This document shows positions 1 to 9,002 of a DNA stretch of 20,080 nucleotides, one piece after another. The translations under genes and the position numbers were made by a program. Position 1 is the stretch's first letter. Each line of letters begins with the position of its first letter. The DNA is from Mucidula mucida (lineage: Eukaryota > Basidiomycota > Agaricomycetes > Agaricales > Physalacriaceae), in NCBI GenBank assembly GCA_015501055.1, contig JADNYV010000614.1, positions 1 to 20,080 on the forward strand, given 5' to 3'. A model generated the notes under the pieces. The model was not told the origin of the DNA. It did no database searches and saw only the letters and a program-made list of their open reading frames with translations.

Positions 1-76
1 GGGGGGCCCAGTCGTCAATACTTAATGTTTCGTTAGTCAAGCACGGAGAAGATCAACAACGGAAACAGACATACCA

Positions 77-966
77 TTAGAACAGATCCTCCAACGTCAT
101 CTGCTTTACAATGTCCTGAACAAGTGTGGGCATCAATGTCTGAAAATATGAAAGGAGCTCACTGTGTTGGACACCATCAGCGCAAACTCTTCAAAATCTA
201 GTTTTCCGTCCCCATCCCGGTCTGCCTCCATTATCGTCTTGTCGACGATCTGTTGTAATTGTTGATCCTGAACAAAAAGACATGTATAGTGATGAACATT
301 TGAGGAACAGGGACGCGCACCTTCAAGTTATTACCAACCATCATCTTGAGCACAAGAAATAGCTCCCCGTTTGAGATATACCCGTCCCGGTCCATATCAT
401 ACACCTTGAATGCAACTACTCCAATCGTATGAGCTGCCGGACAATAATAGGGAGATTAGGACGACTTGCACTTTAATTTCTCGTCCCGCCCTCCTCGACT
501 GCTGAATGCACTGAGACCGCCCACGAACTCCTGGAAATCAACAGTCCCACCACCGCTAGACACCAAATGAGCCGACGAGACATTGAGACTGGATCCGCAC
601 GCACTCTTCGTCAAAGATGGCAATCATCCGCGATGCCAATGGGTTGGACGCAATCTGGGGTATCTGTAGGAATTCGTCGCGATCTATTGATCCAGACCCG
701 TCGCTTGAGACGGTTGAGAGGCTGTATAGAAGCCTGCGAGGTGTAAACGGACCTGTCGAGCTTCATGAACCGCTTCTTCAGGCGCTCAAGCTCTGGCTGT
801 GTGACTGCACATCTCTTGGGTCAAATACCGTGATATCGTGGCGCAAATACGTACAATTCGACTTTCTCTGCATGTCCTCCATGAATTGAGATGCTGCCCA
901 TGAGGATTAACCTTGAATATGCGACAACGACCAGCTGTGGAGAGCGGACGAACGTGATTGACCCAT
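77..966 (-). CDS. cnb1: Calcineurin regulatory subunit B (EF-hand, 175 aa)
   Basis: Ca2+-binding regulatory subunit of the Ser/Thr phosphatase calcineurin, acting with the catalytic A subunit and calmodulin in stress and cell-wall signalling. My exon model on the minus strand is 954-966, 855-893, 753-804, 605-703, 470-555, 321-415, 163-267 and 77-115; all phases agree and give 175 residues, the usual fungal length. The protein starts MGQSPSQF, with Gly2 for N-myristoylation. Four EF-hand loops lie at about residues 34-45, 66-77, 103-114 and 144-155 (for example [12 protein letters not shown] and [12 protein letters not shown]). The C-terminus is [12 protein letters not shown]. The start at 964-966 was chosen because only it gives the myristoylation motif; exon 1 is only 13 nt. 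Intron 5 (416-469) has a GC donor. It is divergent from the MSS1-like gene, with 249 bp between the two starts. Nothing suggests loss of function. Confidence 0.97.
416..469 (-). other. GC-AG intron in calcineurin B
   Basis: Using GCAAGT as the donor (read on the minus strand at 469 down to 464) and GGAGTAG as the acceptor joins the exons as ...EKLKFAFKVYD..., the conserved calcineurin B sequence. Neither nearby GT donor (GTGCAA or GTCGTC) keeps the frame. A TCCTAATC branch-site-like sequence lies inside the 54-nt intron. Confidence 0.85.
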
Positions 967-1215
967 ATTGACGAGATCCTAGGCGGTGTTGGCGGCGGTA
1001 TTTTTGAAGAAATGGACAAGTCGGCAAGGGGGTACGTAGAAACCAAGTTGGTGAGGAGAAGAAGGAAAGGGCCAGAGACGCCGTAGCTCAACAGGAAATG
1101 ATGGGCGGCCACGTGCCGTCAATCAGCCGTCATTAACGGCGACGACGACGACGAGCAGCAAGCCGCACCGCAACACAGCGACCGGACAGCAAACGAAGCA
1201 GTCGGAGAAAGGCAT
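967..1215. promoter_or_regulatory. Shared divergent promoter region, calcineurin B / MSS1
   Basis: This 249-bp gap separates the two start codons and must carry both 5' leaders and promoters. It contains a short GAC microsatellite (about 1140-1155) and GC-rich sequence next to the MSS1 start. No clear TATA box was recognised. Confidence 0.5.
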
Positions 1216-2855
1216 ATGCCTCGCTTTCCATCAAGAACCTGGCACTGCAGCCTTGATCTGCACCGCCTTGCTCTGCCGAGCCGGTGTGCTTGGCTGCGAC
1301 CTTATTCCGCTGCAGTCGTGCCCTCCGACGCGCAGAAAAAGACGATATACGCGCTCTCGACGCCCCACGGTAAAGCGGGCGTCGGCGTAGTGCGCGTGTC
1401 CGGCCCCGACGCGCTCGACGTCTGGCGCTCGATGGTCAGGACACCACATGCCACCACCGCCCCGGAGCCGTGGAAAATGCACCGCTGTGACATTGTGCAC
1501 CCGCGCAAGCAGCAGGCGGTACTCGACAGTGGACTGGCTGTGTTTTTCCGAGGTTTGCTTAACGTTGCTTCTTGACTTGATCTCGCGTTAATAATTGTAT
1601 GTAGGACCGCGGTCATTTACGACAGAGGATGTATTGGAGCTGCATATACATTCTGGCCGTGCTATTATCTCATCCGTGCTTGGCGCGCTCGCAGCGATAG
1701 ACGTCTGCAGACCCGCCGAACCGGGCGAGTTCACCAGACGCGCCTTCATGGGCGGCCGCTTGGATTTGACTCAAGTCGAACAGGATGCTCATGGACATCG
1801 AATCTCAATCGAAATCGTCATTGCTCAATCGACGCATACTGAATATTCAAGATAAAGTTGCTTTGACAGTGCCGAAAGGCTCGATGAAATCGCGTTAAAC
1901 GCCAAGCATGCGCCGAAATATAAAAAGTCTAGGCATTGAAGCTATTATCGATTTCGGTGACAACGACGACATCGAAGAGGGCATCTATGAGCAATGTAAC
2001 GCGTTACCTCGGCATCTCGTTCATACCTAAAGCATTCCAGCCAGGTCTCGCGTCAGAAGCTTGAGGACACCATCAAAGAGCACCTCTCCGACAATCGACC
2101 GGAGAAATCATGCGCTCCGGAATCCGACTCGCCATCTTCGGTCCCCCAAACCGGCAAGAGCAGTTTGCTCAACTTTTAGCGCAGCGGGAAGCAGCCATCG
2201 TCACACCCGTGCCCGGAACAACACGAGATATCCTAGAACTTTCTCTTGACCTGGGCGGGCTTCCTGTAGTCATATCCGACACCGCTGGCTTGAGGCCCAC
2301 CAATGATCTCGTCGAAAGCATCGGCATCCAAAGGGCGAAAAACGCGTTCGTGTCACCTGCTTTTCATTCAGCCTTCACTAAGCTCTCATTAGCGTCCAGG
2401 CAGCTGACGTCTCATTATGTGTCCTCGCCCTCGATGAAATGGGCTCAAGCTTTACGATCCCCGCGTCGATAAAAGAGCTAATTACCGCTGACACCTTCTT
2501 TCTACTCAACAAGGTTGACCTTGTGTCTAGCCCCTTCGAGAAACCCAGAAACTCTTGGGTCACCAGTCTCAACGACGGCCGTGGAACTAGTGAATTCTTG
2601 GACGAGTTTTCCGCGGCGCTGCAGGAAAAGTATGATTTGAACGATACACAAGCACCTCTGATTACACATGCCCGCCATCGTGTCCATTTGCAGGATGCTT
2701 TGACGTTCTTGGAAGCTTTTTTGGACACGGACGATGTCGTGGTGGGTGCCGAGGAGCTGCGCTATGCAGCGCAGGCTATCGGAAAAGTCTCTGGCGTTAT
2801 TGATATTGAAGAGCTACTGGACTCGATCTTTAATGATTTCTGTATTGGTAAATAA
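1216..2855 (+). pseudogene. mss1: MSS1/MnmE-type mitochondrial tRNA-modification GTPase, frame-disrupted
   Basis: MnmE/MSS1 with its partner MTO1/GidA modifies the wobble uridine of mitochondrial tRNAs. The sequence shows a basic targeting leader ending near RPYSAA, the N-terminal domain (TIYALSTPHGKAGVGVVRVS, then [18 protein letters not shown] and [11 protein letters not shown] after intron 1553-1604), helical-domain pieces (IEAIIDFGDNDDIEEG), G-domain pieces (TPVPGTTRDI, DTAGLR, LLNKVDLV) and a C-terminal CIGK before the stop at 2853-2855. An intron at 2350-2399 is clear; another of 38-45 nt ends at 2040. Reading frame is lost several times: between QVE (1780) and IEA (1935) relics lie in different frames, another single-base shift is needed near 2097, and the Walker A codons (about 2148-2180) are out of frame. 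A working gene would need unrecognised introns or sequence corrections. Family assignment is firm; pseudogene status is inferred. Confidence 0.8.
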
Positions 2856-3330
2856 AGTACATTTGTCTGGGCGGTTGACCAGCAATCGCCTGAATACCAT
2901 TCTTCTTCTGTAAGCCAGTCAGTCTCCACCAAGACCCGGACGGGTCCGCCACTTTGAGTTTCCCATCTAGATCCAAAAGGCGGCATGCTCTTCGTGACTG
3001 ACCACGTAGGGGAGAATCCAGATGAGACGGCGCCTTTGCGAGAGATGTATGGTGCTATAGTGGCGCACCCGGTCCAGCTTGGAGACGACAAATCTTTCAA
3101 GAGGCTGGATTGAAGAGTTTCGAGTTTGAGCCTATTCAGGGTGGGGTTTTGGGGTCGAGTGTTAGGGATTGATAAGTCCAAGTCCTTTGTTCTTGGCCAA
3201 GGGCTTAAACAGGTACTTGCGATGTTGACAATGATAATGTTCGGCTTCTCGGCACAGGACCCGATCTGTTGTCAATAATGATTTCCTCTCTTTTCCAAAT
3301 ACCTCCATCCTCAACTTTGAACGACCACCA
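2856..3330 (+). other. Gap with a coding-like relic and the DIB1 promoter
   Basis: About 2944-3172 on the plus strand reads as protein-like sequence (GGMLFVTDHVGENPDE..., REMYGAIVAHPVQLGDDKSF). It stops at a TGA but continues plausibly in another frame (FEFEPIQGGVLGSSVRD, then a stop) if one base is restored near 3108. I do not recognise the family. The remaining ~150 bp upstream of 3331 should hold the DIB1 promoter and leader. Confidence 0.35.
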
Positions 3331-4028
3331 ATGTCTTATTTTCTCCCTCATCTTCCATCTGGCTGGCACGTAGACGAGGCCATCAAATCCGAGGAAGATC
3401 GCGTCGTCGTCATTCGCTTCGGTCATGACTGGGACAGCCAGTGCATGACGATGGACGAAACACTGTATTCCGTGGCAGAGAAAGTGCAGAACTTTGCCGT
3501 CATCTACCTCTGCGATATCACAGAAGTTCCCGACTTCAACAAGGTCTGCACATCCGCGCTTCCCGCCTGGCTTCGGCCTGATCCCGTCTACTACAGATGT
3601 ACGAGCTGTACGACGCGTGTACGGTCATGTTCTTCTACCGGTGAGGCATGCTAGTCTCTTTGCCCTGTTCTCCGTGGACTTACGGCACTCACATAGGAAC
3701 AAACATATTATGATTGATCTGGGCACTGGTAATAACAACAAAATGTAAGTATCCTGACCACTTTCACGACACGCTGGGACTGATCGCCTTATGTTTTCGA
3801 AGAAACTGGGCTATGGACAATAAACAAGAGGTGCTACTTGACCTTGTGATATACCACACCGGCTCAACGTCCTTTACAGATGATTGATATAATTGAGACA
3901 GTGTATCGTGGCGCCTCGAAGGGTAGAGGTCTTGTCGTGTCGCCGAAAGGTCAGAGCTTTGTTCTCATTCGGAGAAGATTCCTACTCACATTCTTATTTC
4001 AGATTATTCTACGCGGTATAGATACTGA
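3331..4028 (+). CDS. dib1: DIB1/DIM1, U5 snRNP 15-kDa thioredoxin-like protein (142 aa)
   Basis: Component of the U4/U6.U5 tri-snRNP (human TXNL4A, fission yeast Dim1), required for pre-mRNA splicing; nuclear. Six exons on the plus strand: 3331-3543, 3597-3640, 3697-3744, 3803-3830, 3880-3949 and 4003-4028. All borders are GT-AG and in phase, giving 142 residues, exactly the family length. The protein begins MSYFLPHLPSGWHVDEAI and contains VVIRFGHDWDSQCMTMDE (thioredoxin fold without the redox CxxC), CDITEVPDFNK, MYELYDACTVMFFYRNKH, MIDLGTGNNNKINWAM and the end SPKDYSTRYRY. The gene is intact and typical; one of the best-supported calls in the window. Confidence 0.97.
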
Positions 4029-4520
4029 CCCTGTCGAGTTTATTCCGCGGCTAGGACCTCGATGGGAGACTCAAAGTGGCGTGCACTGGGTAGTAGGGAG
4101 AAAGACATTATGTCTTGTATACAACGGCATTTCCCCTGCAAGTTCGCCTTTGGGGCCTCTGAGCGTGTGTACAAAGGCTTTCATCTATTTGAGAGAAACC
4201 ACAAGTCATTCGATATCAGTTTCCTGATTTTTGGAGTGAATCGCTCGTCCGTCACAAACGATATAGCTTCTCGGACTGGGTCGGAGTTTGTCTCTCGACA
4301 ACTCAAGCTTAGGACACTTGACAAGCTTGGCCCTTGCGTAGAGGGCGTCAAGAAGTGTCGGGACAGTAACAGGACGGCAGCGGTGTCAGAATCTATCCTT
4401 GAACGTTGAACCGTGTGTTTAGCGCATTTCTATACTAGCTTGGCCAGGTGTTGACGTTCGACCAACGCGACTACTACTTGCCTGAGACTCTCACGTGCCT
4501 TCTTTTTTTCTACTGCCATC
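4029..4520. other. Intergenic stretch, nothing firmly coding
   Basis: Contains the DIB1 3' region and the leader of the next gene. A 115-codon open frame (4062-4409, plus) matches nothing I know and shows no intron structure or motif; it is probably chance or 3'-UTR. A CT/T-rich run precedes the ATG at 4521. Confidence 0.3.
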
Positions 4521-5370
4521 ATGCCCGCCGTTACACTATTCTTTGAGCTTCCCAACACGCAGCATGGTCTCGCAACGCTACAAAATTGGAACCAGGACTG
4601 GGAGACTCTTCTGCAGAAAGGTCTCATTACCCCCTTCGTCGTCCTTTCTGACATGACGAACAGGTGGCGTGTTGGGATAGACGAATTGTGTCTGGCGTAC
4701 TCTTTTCTTCACAGCTCTACCTGCAAAATCCAGTCGCGCATGAGCCTTCGGGCTATGTACTACTACGGGAAGCACCACAAGATCATCTGCGGGAAACCGA
4801 TGCATTTAGAAACCGCCCTCGCATCCGCCCTCCCAAAAGTCACTCCGCCAGGCCAGGAACCTTCATCGCCCAACGGCGAGGCAGAGGTGCCACCCAACGT
4901 CCCTCCTCCTGAGGACGGCTTCCAGCGTAGCATCGCGCTAATGAAGCACATTCAATACCTTAACAAGTTCCCCAAAGTTGATCTCCTCATCCGCACGGGT
5001 CCCGCATCGCAGAACGAAACCCAGATGGACATTCCCTACCCGCCCGTGCAGAGCATGTTCCGTATCGTGCGCAACGAGGCCATGACGACGGGCAGCTTGA
5101 TTGGCGTGGCAATGGTGTGTATCGAGCTCACGCTCAGGAACCGAACGATTCCCGGATGCAAGGATCAAGGATCGTACTCATTGGAATATTAAGCACGCCT
5201 TACTGCTGCCCAAGCCTTGCAGTTCTTCGATGAAATGTGACCTCCTCTAGGAGCAATTACAGAGTCATTCGCCCAAGTATGACCTGATCTACAGTGAGCC
5301 TTACGAGCCGCATGACCGTTGGCTTGTCATAGGTTCCGATAACTATCAAACTATTGTGTTTGATATGTAG
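4521..5370 (+). pseudogene. Unrecognised fungal protein gene with an internal stop (possibly decaying)
   Basis: I do not recognise the family. Exon 1 (4521-5114) starts in a good context (GCCATCATGCCC) and encodes about 198 residues beginning MPAVTLFFELPNTQHG, with a Pro-rich stretch near residues 112-135 and a conserved-looking FPKVDLLIRTG. A GTGTGT...CAAG intron at 5115-5169 (55 nt, phase 0) joins IGVAM to DRTHWNIKHALLLPKP. The second exon frame then meets TAG at 5248-5250 but continues in the same frame with protein-like sequence (PKYDLIYSEPYEPHDRWL, then IGSDNYQTIVFDM) to a stop at 5368-5370. Without splicing the frame ends at 5192. It may be a shorter functional protein, a pseudogene, or carry a sequencing error. 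More coding-like sequence follows downstream. Confidence 0.5.
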
Positions 5371-5925
5371 ACCTCCCTTTGGTGCGGACACTGCGGAGGA
5401 GCATGACAGACAAATCACATCGGCAGCTGCCGTGACTGGTGTCGCGAAGAACGTATCGTTATACTTATGAGGCGGGCAAAAGATTCGGGTCGTCTGGTAC
5501 CTTGCGATTGCTGTTTGTATCTTGATGACGCGCAACGCGCTTGTTTTCTGCGTCAACCATGCCTTGGCTGAAGTCGATGCTGCGGGTGTTCTTGCAGCAA
5601 AGGGGGAGCTCCTTCTTAACCAGACCCAGGACGATGGAAGTCGGTAGATGGATCGCGTTCCTGCAATGGAAGGAAGGCGACAGTTCTACGGCGCGTATTA
5701 ATCATGTTCACTAGACACCTTGTTATAGTGCTTTTTGTTTATGGACGCAACATTGTGGCCGTAGAGTCGTCCATGTCCGTGCTGTGCAGCGGAGGCTACT
5801 GGTAGGCCATTCTCACTGTCTATCATCACTGGTGTCATTGTATCCCTGCCGTCTTTCAAAATGCAAGTTGTCACAGAATTCTCATTTCCGCGAGTACATG
5901 TTTGTGAAGTGTATTGGCCGAGCCA
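5371..5925 (+). other. Coding-like tail (5372-5647) plus spacer
   Basis: Frame 5372-5647 (plus) is readable with only one TGA (5468-5470): PPFGADTAEEHDRQITSAAA, then a hydrophobic VVWYLAIAVCIL and NALVFCVNHALAEVDAAG, ending at TAG 5645-5647. It may be the displaced 3' part of the gene starting at 4521, after a frame change near 5370. From 5648 to 5925, the region beyond the peroxidase stop codon, I see nothing coding. Confidence 0.35.
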
Positions 5926-7758
5926 TCAAATACTTGTTGGCGCGACAAAATCATTCTCGATACTGGAACGAAGCTTGTGAGTTATAGCAACGAGAAGTCT
6001 TTGAAGTATGACATACTGTGTAGGCGTTGGAACAGCAGTACTCGGACCTGCACATAAATGAACTGGATCTACATAGACTGAAATGCGCACCTGGATCAGC
6101 AGTGATGGAAGGAAATTCTTCCTCTTCACACTACAAAGAAATTCGTCAACGCATTCCAAGGCTCACACATAAACATACCGATGCCTCGATATCATCGAGC
6201 GTCTTGCCTGCTGGGAGATGCGCATCTGGAATAGAAAACTCAACAGGTGCGCCAATAGCCTCGGAACAATCCGTCAACAGGTACTTGTCCTGGCCTACTA
6301 GCGCGATCTTTTCCATCGCCTTTTTGAATCGCGGTGCGATCTGTTCGGGGTGTTCTATCCATCGTGTCAGCCAGCCACAAGTTGACACTTCAGGAGGACG
6401 CGCACTTATGAATGATTGCCATCGACATGATGTTCGAGGGTCCCTATCCAAGCAAAGACTATAAGAAAAGAGACTGGAGCGAGGCGCGAACGTACCGGGC
6501 AAGCCGATGATCAGACATCAAGCGAAATTCACCATCAAGAGGCGACTTTGCTTCTCCTGGATGCTCACCATCACCCGGCCAGGCAGTACCATTGAGAAGG
6601 GTCTAAAACCAGTGTTCATCAACTTATTGTAGCAAATGATAACTACAAAACCAACCTCAACATAGAATTGCGCATCGAATGTTCCTGGGGTAGAATCCAT
6701 GGGTGTGAAAGGAATGGTCTACGAGGCATGTCAGCGCAGTCGATATGTAACTCGCATGCATGCACGTACGGGGTCCACGTGCTCTTGGAACGCCACACTG
6801 TGACTCGCGAGAAGATCGACAAGTTCATTGGCGCTGAAGCCGGCGTCTTTGAATCGAGCAAGCAACTCGTCGACAGGCGCGCTTGCACTAGGGAGAAGAC
6901 TCTCTGGGGCAGCAGCTACAGCTTTCGGACGACCGGCGAAGAATTCCAGACGCGGTGCGCCAGGACAGATGGTCAATGCGACTGCGTTGGCAAATTGAAT
7001 ACTACAAAAGCGGCGCAGGTGACTGAATATGACTACAGTTATAAGGTTAAAGAACTTACATGTCACCGTAGGAAACCCCATTCAGATCGGCGTAAATTCG
7101 TTCGATACCCGCGATAGTCTGTAAACCCTTGTTGCCAGCGTATCCCAATTCTGGAGAGGCAAAAGTCATGATAGACCCGTCTATCATGACCGATTAGAGC
7201 GTGTCATATGTTGTGAAAAGCAACAATACCTGCGCCACCTCCGCTGTGGAATTGTTAGTTGCTTTAACCTCTTCATTTGATGCGCACGTACCCCCATTTA
7301 CCCTGTTCAGTCAAAGCCGGTGAATATCCAATGGCATCGTGGAATGCGAGCTACTCGGAATTGAGTTTGAAGACAGAATCAGTGAATGAACTAGTACGGA
7401 CCCTAATGGCATCCGAGGCGACTTCGTCTGAGGAATACCCATCAAATTTCGTGATACCATCTTCAGATTTTCAGCACATACCGCATACGCTGTTGAACCT
7501 CGGAAAGGATAAGAACATGAGGCTAGCCTGTAAAAATAGATACTTACAAGCCATGTCTAAGCTCGTCGTATAGACTATACCAGATACAGCACTGTGAAAA
7601 TGAGCCAAGTGACGCAAAGTGATTCGTGGAATGCGACGAACTTTAGTATCAGAAACGACAGTTCCATCGTCACAAGTTTGATCGCGAGGAGCGACGAGGG
7701 CAGAAAAGACTGAAGACGAAAAGAGTGAGAGTACAAAAAGGATTGAAAGGAAAGCCAT
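5926..7758 (-). CDS. Secreted class II heme peroxidase (manganese-peroxidase-like, AA2)
   Basis: Extracellular H2O2-dependent oxidase of the fungal class II family. Exons on the minus strand: 7642-7758, 7548-7591, 7482-7498, 7402-7427, 7292-7350, 7230-7243, 7060-7180, 6770-7001, 6656-6718, 6496-6602, 6406-6443, 6179-6354, 6091-6130, 6017-6047 and 5926-5962; all in phase, 373 residues. The start context is TACCATGG. A signal peptide (about residues 1-20) precedes DQTCDDGT. Distal Arg68, Phe71 and His72, the calcium-site GGGGADGSIMTF, proximal His200 (LLASHS) and eight cysteines of the mature protein are all present. The position of the exposed catalytic Trp of lignin and versatile peroxidases is Asp195, so those types are unlikely. 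Mn-site positions are Glu61, Asp65 and Glu206 instead of the usual Glu/Glu/Asp. The last intron (5963-6016, 54 nt) may be retained in frame, giving 391 residues. The gene looks functional. Confidence 0.96.
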
Positions 7759-8376
7759 GGTAGCTCTTGGAGCATAGTAGGAAATAAGGAACGCGTTTAA
7801 GTAGGAATTTATTGAAGCGAGACTCGCGTCGAAGGTAGTCGGAGCCTGGGAAGACATCGTACCAATAGCACTTTGGATATTTGCTGTTCTGATGCCATGA
7901 ACTGCTGGCATGAGGTGAACGCGGCCATCGGAAGATGGCCTAAAGTGACCTTGCGCGTCGTCTGGCGCAGCAATCCTTTCAAACTAGGCATCAAACACAT
8001 TTGTTGTAATTATCCAGGGGAAACGCAGGTAGCGATGGACGATATACGCAGCGCAGGCGTCCATTGAAGCGCGACATGTTGTGACACGACTGTGCCGGAA
8101 CGTTCGTTGCAGAACGTCCTTGTCTCGGTACCGTGTAAGGTCGCTCTGCGTTTCGAGAACAGACGTACTTTCTCGACCGCCCAGTGAACTGAAGGCTCCT
8201 GAGCAAGATCAATCATACGCCCCTGTGGTTAGAGACCTCCTGAGTCACCTGTACCAGCACGGAACCAGAATGTCGGTAAGCGCCAGCCAAGAGAGTGACA
8301 GGAGCGCTGAATGCATAGATGGAATAGTGTACAGATTGCGCAAAGTAATATGATATTGATATATCAAGCCGTCGCG
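7759..8376. other. Peroxidase promoter region and COX16 downstream region
   Basis: This gap of about 620 bp should carry the peroxidase promoter (minus strand, next to 7759) and the 3' region of COX16 (next to 8376). AT-rich TAAATTCC and TTATTTCC stretches lie close upstream of the peroxidase start. An ACGCGT hexamer sits at about 7791-7796. I found no convincing metal- or xenobiotic-response element and no gene. Confidence 0.4.
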
Positions 8377-8853
8377 TTATGACTTTGATTTGTCGTCGGT
8401 CGGCGGCGGCGGCTCTGTCGGGGGTACACCCCACTCTGGGAGCCCTTTCGGTCGCTGTATGCGCTTCGGCTCCCAATCGCTGTCCGATTCTGCACTGAGG
8501 CGCTGTTCCACAATTCAGTGACGCGCGATTGTAGAACACGGAGAACTCACATAATATTCCTCCCTGATGTCAAACTTTTTCCTGTTCTTCCTATCCAAGC
8601 CCATCTCCTGCTCCTTCGTAACCTGTGACGAATCATAATGAACAACTATCAAAAGCTTGGGAAGGGTGCTGACCGCTTGTAGTTTCTGATCTTGCAGGTC
8701 ATACCGTGTTTGCGTAAATGGTGTCAGTGCGAAGGACGCACCGACCATGAGTAGACAGAATGGAATGCCAAAGATCAGCGGATTTTTGAGAACCATTTGG
8801 TTCAGTTTCGAAGGAGGCTTGCTGTTGAATGGTTTGCGTTGGAAGACTGTCAT
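8377..8853 (-). CDS. cox16: COX16, cytochrome c oxidase assembly protein (125 aa)
   Basis: Mitochondrial inner-membrane protein needed for assembly of complex IV. Exons on the minus strand: 8674-8853, 8551-8622 and 8377-8502, with GT-AG introns of 51 and 48 nt; 125 residues. It starts MTVFQRKPFNSKPP and has a single membrane segment (about residues 25-46, NPLIFGIPFCLLMVGASFAL), followed directly by the family hallmark TPFTQTRYDLQDQK. Then come VTKEQEMGLDRKNRKKFDIR and EEYY. The tail is Pro-rich and basic (WEPKRIQRPKGLPEWGVPP). An upstream in-frame ATG at 8863-8865 would add four residues; I chose 8853 because it matches the usual N-terminus. The next gene upstream, also on the minus strand, ends 149 bp away, so the promoter is compact. 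The gene looks intact. Confidence 0.93.
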
Positions 8854-9002
8854 GGTCGGAACCAAGTCGCGTCTGGGCCCGGAGTGACATCACCGACTTT
8901 ACAACACTTCGCGTCTTGACTAGAACGAAATCTATAATTCATGGGCAGAGTAAAAGTACACGGGTCTTCTAGTCAAAGTAGTACAATGCGGTTATTCAAC
9001 GT

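Noticed and set aside
4062..4409. 115-codon plus-strand open frame after DIB1
   Set aside because: It overlaps the probable DIB1 3' region, has no recognisable motif and no supporting structure.
5248..5250. Programmed stop-codon readthrough at TAG
   Set aside because: The context TAG-GAG has no known readthrough signal, and further frame damage follows, so decay or error is more likely.
8035..8064. Inverted repeat ATGGACG...CGTCCAT
   Set aside because: Only 7-bp arms with a 16-bp loop; expected by chance in a window of this size.
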